A stretch of 64,000 nucleotides of DNA from positions 77,327,848 through 77,391,847 of the forward strand of contig ML679956.1 of assembly GCA_007922225.1 (NCBI GenBank), in the 5' to 3' direction. Numbering within the stretch: position 1 is the first letter of the stretch; each line of letters opens with the position of its first letter. The notes under the pieces were generated by a model, which had not been told where the DNA came from, searched no databases, and saw nothing but the letters and a program-made list of their open reading frames with translations. Origin of the DNA: Emydura subglobosa. Its lineage: Eukaryota; Chordata; Testudines; Chelidae. Shown here in pieces: positions 34,693 to 46,390 of the stretch. The position numbers and the translations under genes are program-made.

Positions 34693-36394
34693 GAAAAATA
34701 GATTCAGAAAAACCCTCCAAAGCAAGAAACCCTCCCTCCCTTTAATCAGCCTGCAGTCTGATGGCCGTGGAGGAGTTTTCACCCATACTTCTAACCAGTT
34801 TGTCAGCTCTGCCTTTCAAGCATTGGAAAACCTGTTCAGAACCCCATCAGACTTTCAACCACACAGCATTAATTATGTCTCAACAAATCACACGAAAGGC
34901 AGCCGGCTGCAGCATGTGGCATTTGCACTGCGTGCGTCAGTTTCTGGGACTGGGGAGGACGGCTAGGAAATTGAACTCAATATTTTCCTTCAAATGAAAT
35001 AAATTAAAATAAAAGAAATGTCCTGTGTTCCATTATGTAGCTGCAACAGATTAAATCCAAATTTAGCTCAGGGAAAAGTTTTCAAAAGCAAAGAAGGGCT
35101 GGGTTTGGTCGGGTTTTTTTTAAAAGAAAGGACTTATGGTTAGATCGGGTAATTTTATTCTTTCTTGTCCGGGAGCTTATGTTGCCCTTAATGCAATAAA
35201 TGTGTTTTGCATGTCTGTAATACGAACGATGTGTGATTTTCAGCCCTTTGCCAGCCCTGCAGAGCCATTTGGGAATGTGTCTTAATTTCATCAAGGAGTC
35301 AGTTAGAGGGCCCTGCCCCTCAGTGGATTGTGCAGCATGGCTCCATGGCCGGCACAATGAGAACAGGACATACAGGGATCCGGGCACAAGTGCCTTGAGA
35401 CCGAGGAGGAGACGTTCAAAACATATAAGAAAGAAAGGATTGGTACTATTTGTGATCTGGGAAGTGGGCGGGCACTGCTAAAGGCCCCTCCCCCTGAAGG
35501 GGAGGAGTCACTGGACCCAGGACACAACTAAGTGCATGGGACAACTAATGAAAAAAGGAGCGGACGTGGGGGTCACAGGGTCAAACGAAGGGAACCAGAT
35601 TGGGACACTGAGCAGAGAACACCGGACAGCACCCACTGCTCTCGGGATTGGTCACGGTGTGGCAGACAAGTCATGGTCATCCAGGTGTGTGTGTGGGGGG
35701 GGGGAGATAGGAGATACACTCCCTCCGAAGGAACAAACGATGAAGCTACCCTCCCCCCCACTTACTATTCTGAAGGAACATCTGTGCAGAAAGTCTCCGG
35801 TCCCCTCCGCAGCATCTCGATGTGACCCAGCGTCACCAGGCCAACCATATGGCTAAGTGCCATCAGTGACTGCTTCTGCAGATTGCACCTCACCCCTGCT
35901 TTACAACTGGTTTACGGGCTGTTATTCCGGGCTAGATGGTGACTTGCCCAAGGACTCAGAGTCTCCCTTGCACCCCTGCAGGGTCTGCCCAGATCTTCAG
36001 TCCAGCAGCAGAGTGGTCAGAAGGTGCTACGCACCCATTTAGTCCTTGCCCAGAACAAGGAGGATGGGGGGGGGGAACTGGTGGCATTTGGCTCTGCCTC
36101 TCCTCTTAAGAGGCTGGAGCGGTTGAGCTGGCCCGGGGTGCAGGGAAGTTGTGAATTGCTGCTGACATGGACCATTGCTCTCCCCAGAATGTAGCAGGAC
36201 CCCCAAGTGACAGACATTGTAAACACACACAGCCAGGGGACTCTTTGGGAAGGAAGGATCTGGACCCAAACAAAATGAGCTGTCAAAGTATGGAAGAGAA
36301 ATGGAGGAGAGAGACACGTCGACAATTGTCTGCAGTGTAGATATACCCACTGTGCCCCAAAGGGGGCGATCCAGGGATGCATTCACAGGCTAAT
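34693..36394. other. Intron 2, unclassified
   Basis: Contains a short poly-G run (35696-35705), a CTGCAGTGTAGATATACCCA hAT-like end fragment (about 36330-36350), and no exon. Confidence 0.4.
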
Positions 36395-36958
36395 CTCAGG
36401 TAAGAATGGAGAGGTTATTCTCCATCTGTATTTGACACGGGTGCAACGGCTGCTGGAGTATGGTTTCCAGTTCTGGGGCCCACAATTCAAGAAGGTTGTT
36501 GATTAATTGGAGAGTGTTCAGAGACGAGCCACGAGAACGACGAAAGGCGGAAACACACGCCTGATAGTGATAGCCTCAAGGGACTCCATTTACCTCCACA
36601 AAGTGAAGGAAAAGGGAGAACTTGATTACAGTCGATAAGTATCTACGTGGGGAATAAACATTCAGTCTAGCAGAGACAGGGCTAACACAATCCAATGACT
36701 GGAAGTTGAAACTAGACCAATTCAAACCGGAAGTAAGACGTAAATGTTTAACGGTGAAAGTAATTAACCACTGAAACAATTTACCAAGGGTCCTGGTGGA
36801 CTCTCAATCACTGACTATTTTAAAATCCAGATTGGATGTTTTCCTAAACGATCTAATTAAGGAATTATCTTGGGGAAGTTCCACGGCCTGTGTTGTACAG
36901 GAGATCAGACTAACGTGATCACAACGGTCCTCCCTGGTCTTGTAATTTATAAATCCAT
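36395..36958 (+). mobile_element. Diverged older CR1-family LINE 3' region
   Basis: In broken frames it encodes an RT C-terminal-like sequence (LLEYGFQFWGPQFKK, LESVQRRATRT-like). It continues GGTGGACTCTCAATCACTGA, AATCCAGATTGGATGTTTTC and ends AACGGTCCTCCCTGGTCTTG. Older and more decayed than the other CR1 copies. Antisense to MYL3. Confidence 0.65.
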
Positions 36959-37105
36959 GCCACTGGGGTGCTAATGCCATGCGGGGAAGGGGTGTAGCTA
37001 TGCCAGCAGCAGAATTCTGTCGGCTGGCTTCCATTGCATCTCCACTAGGGGGCTCTGCAGGCACAGCTATGCCGGCAAAGGCTTGTGTAGACAAGCCCAA
37101 AGAAA
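36959..37105. mobile_element. hAT-like MITE fragment
   Basis: TGTAGCTATGCCAGCAGCAG, AGGGGGCTCTGCAGGCACAG, and GCTTGTGTAGACAAGCCC at the right end, which matches the TGTAGACA-type terminus of other copies. The left end is missing. Confidence 0.5.
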
Positions 37106-37414
37106 CACCAGGGGCCACACTGAAATCACTAACGCTAGCTGGAATCAATGAAACTACCTCAGTTTACACCAGCCGAGGGTCCAGACCCAGGCCGGAAATC
37201 AGGGACAACCCTATTTTGCTTAAGCCCGGAAAAAGCCACAGTTGTGATGTGCTTTATCTGCACGTTGGTGTGTTCTCTCACCGTTAGGGTCCATGCCCCT
37301 GCCCTTAGAGAGAACATGGCCTGATCAGAACATTTATCTGTTGTTATGGAATTACCCCAGCTGGCCAGCTGGCATTATAGGGTAAGAATCATGCTGGTAA
37401 GCTGGGGTGATATG

Positions 37415-37637
37415 ACAGAGTCTTCAGAGACTAAGGTACTGGCTGGGAACTTGAGATGGTGAGGTTCTATTCCCAGCTCTGTCCTGCTGGGTGATCTTGG
37501 GCCAGTCATTTGTCCCTCTGTTCTCCCGTACCTGTTGTCCATTTTGTCTATTTATCCCACGAGGGGCAAGGATTGTCTCTTTCTATGTGTTCGTACAGCA
37601 CCTAGCACAATGGGGCCCCGATCTCAGTTGACACCAC
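37415..37637 (+). mobile_element. Amniote MIR-type SINE
   Basis: GGTGAGGTTCTATTCCCAGC, GCTGGGTGATCTTGGGCCAG, then GTACAGCACCTAGCACAATG. It ends about 140 bp downstream (in gene direction) of exon 2. Confidence 0.7.
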
Positions 37638-37773
37638 TCCAGCTACCAACAAGCAAAGAGCAAAACCAAGCTGTTAATTAAGCATCCTCTTTGTTAAGTG
37701 AATTATAAGCTTCAGAGCCGGTGTTCATTCCACCAACCCCAATCAGCCGGTAAGAGATGCAAATCCTCCTCAC

Positions 37774-37801
37774 CTTCAATCTGGTCTTCCGTGAATTCAA
37801 G
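37774..37801 (-). CDS. MYL3: MYL3 coding exon 2: 28-nt mini-exon
   Basis: This exon encodes LEFTEDQIE (residues 45-53) plus the first base of codon 54. It is bordered by the acceptor CTCTTTCAG and the donor GTGAGG. A 28-nt second exon is the known architecture of alkali light-chain genes, and here it bridges exon 1 (phase 0) to exon 3 (phase 1) exactly. The residues begin the first helix of EF-hand 1, continuing into EFKEAF in exon 3. It is too short to be found by open-reading-frame length; it was found by searching intronic sequence for the missing QIEE segment. It is flanked by introns of 24 kb and 12 kb, so its recognition must rest on strong splice sites. Confidence 0.93.
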
Positions 37802-38199
37802 CTGAAAGAGAGCAACAAAAAAAGCCACAGATTAGCCCCTCTGCTGATGCACCTCAGTGATTGCAATCTCTGACGGATGGTTCCGGCCACTGTTGGCTTG
37901 GTGGACTCCTGGTCTGATCCAGTCTGCGTTTCCTATGGGCCTATGCAAATCTTCAGTGTAGAAAGGGCCAATGTGAAATATGGTGAGGAAAATACAGCCC
38001 TGCCAGTGTCAACCCAGCACCTTTCTCTGCTCCATTTCTGATCAAGGGTCGTTTGGTTTTTTTAATTGAAAACATATCCCATTTCCACTCCGATCTTCAA
38101 CATTTGAAAATCTGGCCACTTATTTAGGTGACTCAGTCAGAGCAGAAAATCCAGCCCACAATGCTCAAAGCTAGGGGCTGAGAACATGATTTCACTAGC

Positions 38200-38320
38200 C
38201 ACCGCTCTTTGCCTCAGTTTCCCCATCTGTGAAATGGGGATATTGATACTGGCCTTGTTTGTAAAGCACTCTGAGATCTACTGATGAAAAGTGATAGAAA
38301 GATCTAGGGATTATTAGCAA
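38200..38320 (+). mobile_element. MIR-type SINE 3' end
   Basis: TGCCTCAGTTTCCCCATCTG, TGAAATGGGGATATTGATAC, then TTTGTAAAGCACTCTGAGAT. Confidence 0.7.
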
Positions 38321-38439
38321 GTTAACTCCTCTTTCCCAAGGCCAATATTTTACACCCACTATTACTTGCAAGTGAACCGAGGTGATTGTCTCAGCATTAC
38401 ACTACTATTTGTAAAGCGTTCAGCTTTCACTGGTGTTTG

Positions 38440-38545
38440 CCCTGCCAGCCAGTGTATCTTTGAGTTCTTTGGGGGCAAGGACAGCTATTGATTATATGTT
38501 TGTACAACACCTATCACAATTAATCCCCATGGGTTGTGGCCTCAT
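38440..38545 (+). mobile_element. Amniote MIR-type SINE 3' fragment
   Basis: TTTGGGGGCAAGGACAGCTA and TTGTACAACACCTATCACAA. Confidence 0.55.
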
Positions 38546-38639
38546 GTATACTGTGTGTGTGAGGTCACACTGTGTGGAAGACATCATCAGTATTGTTTAG
38601 GCCCTGGTACCTCTTTCTTTAGAAATTAAGAACTGATCA

Positions 38640-39125
38640 ATCTTTCTAAATCCTCTAAAATCTACCTAATTTAGTCAGATTTCTTTGAAATTTAGCGTGC
38701 CTAGGAAGGGTGCAGGATAGGGTTAGGGACTCAAATTTGGAGCCATTGGAGGCAGAGGTTCCAGAGATACAAGCCCCGAAAACATTAGCCATTTTAAAAA
38801 AGAGTTTGTAAGGTGATTCTTCCCCAGCACCCCAAGCTAGAGATCAAACTATTGCTGTGATGCACTTCACAATGGTCTCAATCTGTGGAGTTTTAACCAA
38901 GATAGTGCCTGGTACCCACTACGTCTTTAAGGAATCCACACTGAGAACAGTGTTTAAGAAAATGAAAAGTTTTTACATTATGCATGCACCAATGCAGAGA
39001 AATGGCTAGAGCGTTTCCATTCCCACCATTGCATATGCTTTAAACTCAATTCTTATAAGTGCTCTAAAATCTCAATGGTTACTCAGATTGCTTTGAAATT
39101 TGGGGCACCTCATGGGGATCGTTGG
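38640..39125. repeat. Direct repeat of an unclassified unit
   Basis: CTCTAAAATCTACC...TTTGAAATTTAGCGTGCC near 38651-38703 recurs as CTCTAAAATCTCAA...TTTGAAATTTGGGGCACC near 39061-39110. The spacing is about 410 bp. Confidence 0.45.
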
Positions 39126-39320
39126 GGAGCATTAGTGATCCAGATCTCTGTGTGTGTGTGCGGGAACTCCCCGGCTCTTATTCTGGTTTGGGTGCTGATT
39201 CATTGCGTGGGCTGGTGCAAATCTCTCACACATCCTCTTGCCTCATTTTCCTTCCCTGTAAAGCAGCATTGTTGTGAGTTTTCATTCATTTGTGTTCACA
39301 ATGATTTGAAGGTTGTGCAC

Positions 39321-39385
39321 CAGATCCTTAACTGGTGTCAATTGTCATAGCTCTATCGACTTCATTGGAGCATCTCTGGTTACAG
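39321..39385. mobile_element. Partial palindromic MITE
   Basis: CAGATCCTTAACTGGTGTCA, then GACTTCATTGGAGCATCTCT. Only the left half is well preserved. Confidence 0.4.
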
Positions 39386-39484
39386 GAGGGGATGTGGTCC
39401 CCTTATTAAACACTATTAGTAAACCAGCCTCTACTATGAGATATTGTCCAATTTCCTAAGCAATGGCATAGAAATATTTTATCA

Positions 39485-39674
39485 CAGAATCAGAGTGGGT
39501 TAGAGATGAACAGAAGCCAATCAGACCATCAAGTCCATTCCTAGGCCCATGCAGGATTATTCCCTAGAGCGCGTTTTATCCAATATCCAGTTTTGCCCAT
39601 TTTCAATATCCCAACTGACAGAGTTTCCTGCACTCCTCTTGGGAGATTATTCCACAGCCTAAAATAGCTCAGTG
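39485..39674 (-). mobile_element. Old CR1/L3-like LINE 3' end
   Basis: CACAGAATCAGAGTGGGTTA, CAATCAGACCATCAAGTCCA, then CTTGGGAGATTATTCCACAG. It adjoins a younger CR1 at 39675. Confidence 0.5.
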
Positions 39675-39825
39675 TCACAGAATGATAGAATCCTAGAAGA
39701 GTAGGGTTGGAAGGGACCTCAAGAGGTCAACTAGTCAAAGCCCCTGCTCAAAGCAGGCCCAACCCCAACTAAATCATCCCAGCCAGGGCTTTGTCAAGCC
39801 AGGCCTTAAAAACCTCTAAGGAGGC
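39675..39825 (-). mobile_element. CR1 LINE 3' terminal fragment
   Basis: GATAGAATCCTAGAAGAGTA, GGAAGGGACCTCAAGAGGTC, CAGCCAGGGCTTTGTCAAGC, ending at CCTCTAAGGA. Confidence 0.88.
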
Positions 39826-40363
39826 CAGGAAGATGTGTTTTACACATCGGCTTTCGTTCAAGAGTCAGAAGGGAAGCATTTAGACAACGCACGCAAAGAG
39901 TCCCCAAAACGGAAACCACGTGTTTCTCTTCTACAGCAGGTTCTTAACTAACTGGGGCAGGGGCTGGGTTGGAAAAAGGAAGATACATTTTCACAGGAGC
40001 CCAATTTATGGAAATGCTGAGGATGGAAAGAGGACCAGACACCCATCCAGGTCTGTCTTATAGTGGTGAGGTAACATTTGTGCCCTGCAAGATTTTTTCC
40101 ACTACATCCTTTTTCAAGCTATTAACACACATCATGCTGGGCAGCAAGACCCACAAATCCATGAGCTCTTCCATTGTACGCAAAATCCTGCAGGGCCCAG
40201 GCCCACCCCTTTATTATTATCCCTGAGTCAGCAGTCTCTGATACCATCTACTTCTTGAAATTCTTCCTGCTCTGTGAATACCGCGTTGAGGTTCTCCATC
40301 ACATAATCCATACAAGAGAAGATGGAGAGAAAGAGACAGAGATGTGTGTAGTCAGGGGAGGTG

Positions 40364-40369
40364 GATAGA

Positions 40370-40413
<44 letters not shown>

Positions 40414-40483
40414 TAGATAGATGGTGTGTAAGGGGTAGATATAGAGATGAGTATGGGGATGGATGGATGGATAGATTAGATAG
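40364..40483. repeat. (GATA)n(GACA)n(GATA)n array
   Basis: GATA units at 40364-40389 change cleanly to about six GACA units and back to GATA, followed by degenerate GGAT/GATA. Confidence 0.9.
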
Positions 40484-41208
40484 ATACTCAGGCTGCCCTT
40501 GGGTATTAAGGATGAGTATTGTTGTCTGTTCAGTGATCTCTTTACCCTGCCTACCAATCCACAGGGGCCCCAAATGCTCCTTTCCATCTGCTGAACCTAC
40601 TCCAAACCCTCCCACAGCTGTGCTGCTCTGAATTCCCCCTTTACTGAGCAACTCACCCACTACTGCCTCCTCCGACAAGTCCCCAGCCCATTCTCCCTCT
40701 TTCCCAGCGATTGAATCCCCCCACTCTCCTCCCACACATGTTCTGGACCCCTCTGGGTCCTAGGAATTCCCGGGCTTGCTAAAAGTATAGGCCTTGGCCG
40801 GAACACGATATCATGGGAGTTGCTTCACTGGGATAGCCCAGAAGATGGCCTGTTGTTTGGATTAAGTACCTGTCCCGATTATTACCAGTCACATCTCCTG
40901 TAGTCATTGTGGAGTGTAGATAATCCCCAGAGATCCCCGCAAAGTTTAGATGACTCACGGTAGCCCATGCAGAATGACTTGCCCCAGGCACGGACAGAAC
41001 TAGGAATAAAACCCTCGTCCCTTAGCTCTGCACTGTAATTTTGAACCATTCTTCCTCTCCTGAGGCATAAGCAGTTCATCTGAGATCTGTCTCCATTAAC
41101 TGGGTTTTCTGGTTCTCTCTGTCCACATAACATGGTAGGTGATGCCTCACCATTGTATGTCTTGTTATTCCAGCACTTACACTCATGGTCCTGGTAAATA
41201 CTAAAGCC
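40484..41208. other. Intron 1, nothing recognised
   Basis: No exon or named repeat. Confidence 0.4.
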
Positions 41209-41261
41209 CAGATCCTCAGATGCCTTTGGGAGTTAGAAGCCTAAATACCTTTGAGGATCTG
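41209..41261. mobile_element. Short palindromic MITE (CAGATCC...GGATCTG)
   Basis: CAGATCCTCAGATGCC at the left and ATACCTTTGAGGATCTG at the right are inverted. This is an internally deleted 53-bp relative of 3675-3754. Confidence 0.65.
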
Positions 41262-43323
41262 GACCAAATTCCCTAAGTGTTTTGGGGGCAACCACTCAGG
41301 GGCGCTGTGCTGTGAAGAAGGGAGGGTTTCAGGTTGCTGGGAGGTAGGGCCAGGTCAGGGCTTTAGCCTGGAATAAATCTGGATGGGCTCTGCCATGCCA
41401 GGAACCTCTCCCTTCCAGGCTGTGCTCTCTGCCCCCTCTCCTTCAGCGTGTTCAGAAGCTAGAGGGGGGAGGCTGTCTGCCCGGGGAGCACAGGCCGGCT
41501 GGGATGGGGGAAACACTGGCAGGGGTCTCAGCATCGCTCCATGAAGGGAGCTGTGCTCTCAGGGGAGGAGGAAGCATGAAGCTCCCTACCTCCCGTGTGA
41601 GAAGCTGTGTCTCCCAGGGTTTGTGGCGAGGACGAAGGAGAAGAGCAGTGCTGCGGCAGGGCCTAGGAACTGACTCGTTGACTGGCCTTTCTGAGAGAAA
41701 GGCCCGCAGCAGGTCTACTCAGGTGCAGAGTTTTGGGGTGGACCCATCTCCAGCCCGGCTCTCCGGCAAACAAAAATTCCACCCTCTGGAAAATTTCAAC
41801 ACAGCAACCTTCGGTTTTGTTTCCACATCGGAACGAACCCAACCCTGTTGAAAGTGTTCATGACACCACAGCCAGAGCCCCAGCCAGGTATCGTCACTAG
41901 CTCAGAGGTCAGCATGCTTTCCCTGACTCAGGGCAGGAGCCTGAACCCGGGCTTCCCACAGCTCAGCTGAAGGCCCTAGCCCCATGGCTGTAATGGGGCA
42001 AGCCAGCCATTCCCTCCTGCACCTGGGAAACCTTTGACAAATTGACACTCTCCAAGGGAATAAACGAAAAATTTTCCATCCGCTCTAATCTCTAGTCTGC
42101 CGCAGCCGGAGGACAAGTCCACCCACCCTCCGTGTGTTAAGGGCTAAGCCTGGCGGCCCACGGGGAACACGAGTCTCCAGTGATCAACAGCTGCTTCTCC
42201 AGGGCGGCCAACCCAAGAGGAACACGGAGCACACGGTTCTTGCCCTGGTCTCTCCTTCATGATCGATGCTTTGGTCCCTGAGATCCACCCTGACGGATGA
42301 GCAAGAACCCAGCTTGACACGGGCCTGCCATTCCCAGCCTCCTCCTTGCTAGCGTACTTTTTCAAAAGAGACTTTTTGGGGGTCTGGCAGGGGGGGCTCT
42401 TGTTCTTTTAAACGCTAAACCAAGTTGGCACGAGGCTTTAGTCTGTAAGGTGATAGCCCCTTTCTTTTATTGAGAACATGCCCCCTTCTTTTCCATAGCA
42501 ATGGGAATTCTGAGGCATCAGGGGGAGAATTAGGGCTGATTTGGAGAACTGAGACAGTTTTTGACAACGTCCAGCACCAGAAATGTAAAACGTTTTAGAT
42601 CAACTGTTCCCCGTTAGCAACATGATCTTGGATCCTCTGACCGCGTACTGAAGGCTGGCTCACCTCCTTTCCTCCCCCAGTCCTCCCCACAAGTCTTGCA
42701 GCAGATGTTTGTTCAGATGGTCTTAACCAGCGAAGTATTATGAAAAATTAAAACCACCCTTGGATAAATCGCAGGGGAAGCAAAATGTGGTGTGTGCCAG
42801 CTGCTTAAAGGAGACCATAAAGGGCTGGACTGGGTACTTGGTCCGTTGCAAGGATTGCGCCATAGATGGGACTCTAAGGCCGAATTCTGGCTGACTCAGA
42901 ATTTCTGTAGAGTCAAATAACAGAGGTCCAGGACTGATTGGGTTACAGAGTCCAAAGTACCCTATGACCCTAAAGATGGTCCCCTCAGTCACATAGAAAA
43001 GACACTTCGGCAGAGCCCCAGGCAGCACCAGAACTAGCCATGTTGTTTTCCCACAGCTCCTGTCCGATAGTGCTTTGCGTCCACAGAGGATTGTGGGAGT
43101 GGGCGGGTCGCAGCAAGGAATCACTGGTAGTTTTTGGGTCCCTTGTAGATAAAGTTGAGAACCTCTGCTTTATAGAACAGCATTTATGTCCTGGGATGTC
43201 ACAGTCACACCACGACAAACCTGCAGTAGTAACTGCACAGCTCACAACAAGGCAACACAAACATCATTGTCACAGTTTCAGGGTAACTACACCTGTGCTC
43301 CCTTTCCATGGTCCACTCCAACT
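41262..43323. other. Intron 1, unclassified
   Basis: Contains a hAT-like right end, AGTTGAGAACCTCTGCTTTA, at about 43152-43171. No exon; frames up to 147 codons lack domains. Confidence 0.4.
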
Positions 43324-43444
43324 AGGGTTGCCAACCCTTCTAGATTGTCCTGGAAGTTCCAGGAATGAAAGATTAATCTTTATTTCAAGATTATGTCATG
43401 TGATGAAACCTCCAAGAATACGTCCAACCAAACCAGGCAACCCT
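43324..43444. mobile_element. Palindromic MITE (AGGGTTGCCAAC...CAGGCAACCCT)
   Basis: Inverted ends AGGGTTGCCAACCC and CCAGGCAACCCT enclose about 100 bp, including the inverted pair TAATCTTTATTTCAAGATTA. Confidence 0.55.
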
Positions 43445-44533
43445 AAATCTCCAGTCGTGTCCAGTCTGGTCTCAGGCCTCTAACCATTACCTGTCTCCGG
43501 GCAGGGGCCCATGTCCCATTTCTTTCTGACCAGGCATTCCTGCCACATACTGGGATACCCCCAGCCAGCCAGTCTACCTATAACCCAGCACCTGTGTTTG
43601 CTTTCTCTCTGAAGATGACAGTGTTTCTACCAGTGACCACACAGCTCTTCCAAAGCAAAGTACATTTATTCTTAGGGCAAAAGCACCACAGAGAAAACAT
43701 GTAAAAACAATACAAGGATGTAAATGCTCACTAAATGTACCAGGAATTGCCTGTCTCTCACATGGGGAGAGCAGTCAACCAATGTCCCTTCCAACTTTTC
43801 AGCAAGGGTTGCGGCCTCCCTTTGGACAGAAGGTGCTGTCCCGTCACTGAATCAAAATTAAGCCCTTGAGCCTGTTGAAACTCAATCTTCTATACCCAAA
43901 GCCGTCTCTTTGTCTCTTGGTCTCTGGAAAACAGGTAAAACCAGTCCCTTGCCCTGCCCCGACAGTCAAATTTTATTGACAGGCTTAGGATTTTGCATTA
44001 ATTCCCTTTAGACATTCCAAGAACACACAAATACACATCACCTGTATTGATAGAAAGGGAGATGAAGATTATACAGTTCATACTGCCTGGTCCATCCCAA
44101 TATAGTGGCTTTTTGATGTCTTCTTGCTTTCAATGTAAAATATAATATGGCCCCCAAAGATACCGACTGTGATTGCAATGTCTGTCACAATCGTGACCCC
44201 ATGACACGGTGCTGAAAATATCACAGCACTGTCATGACCATCATGGCCGGTATGTGGTGGCGGGCCATGTTAGTTTTAGCAAGGCATGCAACAACTCACT
44301 TGCAAGCCTTAAGTGGTCCAAAATGTGTTGTGGAGAGAGGCCTTCATCTGGTTATCAACAGGACAGGCCTTTTTTTGGGTGTTTTGTCCCCCATCCGGTA
44401 CTGAGATGAAACCAGATGTGGTTTTATCCAGTATCGAACAGGGAACCTCATAAAGGAGAGTGGGCCACTCTGTCCCTGCCAGTGGGACCTCGCACTAGGG
44501 AACGAGATAGCAAGTGTGAAAAATCGGGTCAGG
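43445..44533. other. Intron 1, possible degraded LTR-like sequence
   Basis: An AATAAA hexamer lies on the minus strand near 43666-43671. No matching terminal repeats or retroviral genes could be identified. No exon. Confidence 0.25.
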
Positions 44534-44624
44534 AGGTGGGGAGTAACAGGCATCTATATAAGAAAAAGCCCTGAATATCAGGACTGTCCCTATAAAATCG
44601 GGACATCTGGTCACCCTCCCTCAC
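44534..44624 (-). mobile_element. Unclassified interspersed repeat end
   Basis: AGAAAAAGCCCTGAATATCA, GGACTGTCCCTATAAAATCG, GGACATCTGGTCACCCT reads in reverse as the AGGGTGACCAGATGTCC element that I recall as common in turtles. Only one end is present. Confidence 0.45.
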
Positions 44625-46390
44625 ACATGTTGTGCACAGAAGGTCATGCAGGCAGGGGCGGCGTGGTGCACTCTTCAAAATGGCATCCCCCATGAGGCAT
44701 GCATGTGAGGTCATGCTGAGGAGGGCAGGAAGTAACGGGATGTCCGGTATTCCAGGAATGTCTGAGTGGCCACCGTAGCAGCCCGACTTTGAATGGATGG
44801 AGTGCGTGAGGTCTGAGCCGAGGTCTGTTCTACAAAATGGACCAGAGGACAAGAGGACCAGATGGAATCGTCCCACAGGCCAGATCAGGCCCATGGGCCA
44901 CCAGTTGGACAACGGCACTGGCACACAGGATGTGCAATGCCAGCCTGGCATATAGAGATACCATATGCCCACTAGCTTGACCTCCTGGTGCTGCAACGAG
45001 ACCCCCCAATATCGTGACGCAAATGTCCCAACAGTGCGACATACTTTGGAATGGTGCAACACGCACCTCAGGATCTAGGCTCCTTATAGGTGCAATCCAT
45101 GCCTTTGTACTTGAAGCTTTTAAGATTCCAGCAGTGTAAATCACAGCTAGCCAGGCTAGAAATGTCACACTGCCTACTGTGCTGGGTAAATGCCTGCCTG
45201 AGGAACTACGGACACTCTGGCTCTTCCAAAGAATCGCCGCGATAAAGAATTGGCAACAGAGAGAGCTCTGATTTTGTTTCAGAGTTGGCAGAGTCAACCT
45301 GCATGCCTCTCCCAAAATAACCGTCCTGGAATTCAGCCATGGCCTTTAATGGGCCAGACTGATCCCATGAGTAAATTATCACATCAGAAGATATGCCCCT
45401 GAGCTCCGTTGGACCCATTACTGTAATTTATTATTGTCCTACAGAGGACACTCTTCAGTCCAAGCTGACGCACATTGTGTTCTGAGCCTTCCTTACAATT
45501 CCCACTGTTCCAGACACTCCTCCTGTGTCGAGGAGTTTGTTAAAAAAATGAGAAGCTCAGACTAAGTTCGCTGGTTGGTACTGGTGAAAAATGTTGAAAT
45601 TTTGATACACTTTTTCAGCAAAATTTCAAATTAGAAAAGGGAGGATCAAATATTCTCCTCCCTCCACCCCATTTGCTAATCCATTGTTTCCTGCAGCTCA
45701 CACACCTTTAGGGCAAACTTGACTCCGGTTCCAGGTGCTTTGCTACTAAACTAGACATGGGTCAGAGCTGCACAGCTGAACCCGCATCCAAACCAGTCTG
45801 AAGCTCAGTGATATTTCGATCCTGGTTTTTGGATCACCCCTTAGAGCATCCAGGTTTGACTCTTGGAGCCAGATTGGCTGTGTCCAGATGCTGGCAGTAT
45901 TGATGAAGTGTAGACCATGACTATTTGGTCGGGGTTAAGATTTAGGGGGACCATGGGCTGTTTAGTTACGCTGGGAGCTAGAAGCCAGAGAGAACAACAC
46001 AGTTTGTCTGGGTCCAGTAGCCTCAGTAAAGAATGCTCAGTACATTCGTACAGCTGAGTCCTGTCCCTTTTCTGCCCCAAAGGACACCAGCATTCATATA
46101 AACGGATTTTAGTTTAAAACCTTTCTCTAACATGTCATTCAAAATGAAGGAGGGAGGAAAAGGGGGGAGGAAGTTTCTCAATCCAGACAGATTAAAGGCC
46201 CAAAAAAACCAGCTGATGGGAAACCTGAGACTTTCACCCATCCCTAGCCGTAAACCGTGGGGGGTTTGACACTGAGGTCTGTTCCTTTGCCAATGTTTTG
46301 TCCCTGCACCCATCGTACACACATTAGTCTGCTATTGTAAGGTCATTCCTACGCACAGTTGTGTCATTGTAGGGTTCTTTCTCAGCATAC
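44625..46390. other. Intron 1, unclassified
   Basis: The 44625-44770 part (ATGCATGTGAGGTCATGC) resembles the minisatellite interior of the hAT element at 52702-53128. No exon seen. Confidence 0.35.

Noticed and set aside
40352..40735. Serine/isoleucine/tyrosine repeat protein on the minus strand
   Set aside because: It is a translation of the GATA/GACA array (YLSIYLSVCLS).
43490..44330. Second LTR or endogenous retrovirus fragment
   Set aside because: An AATAAA and a CACAATCGTGACCCC-like stretch are suggestive, but I could find neither TG...CA boundaries with a target duplication nor coding remnants.
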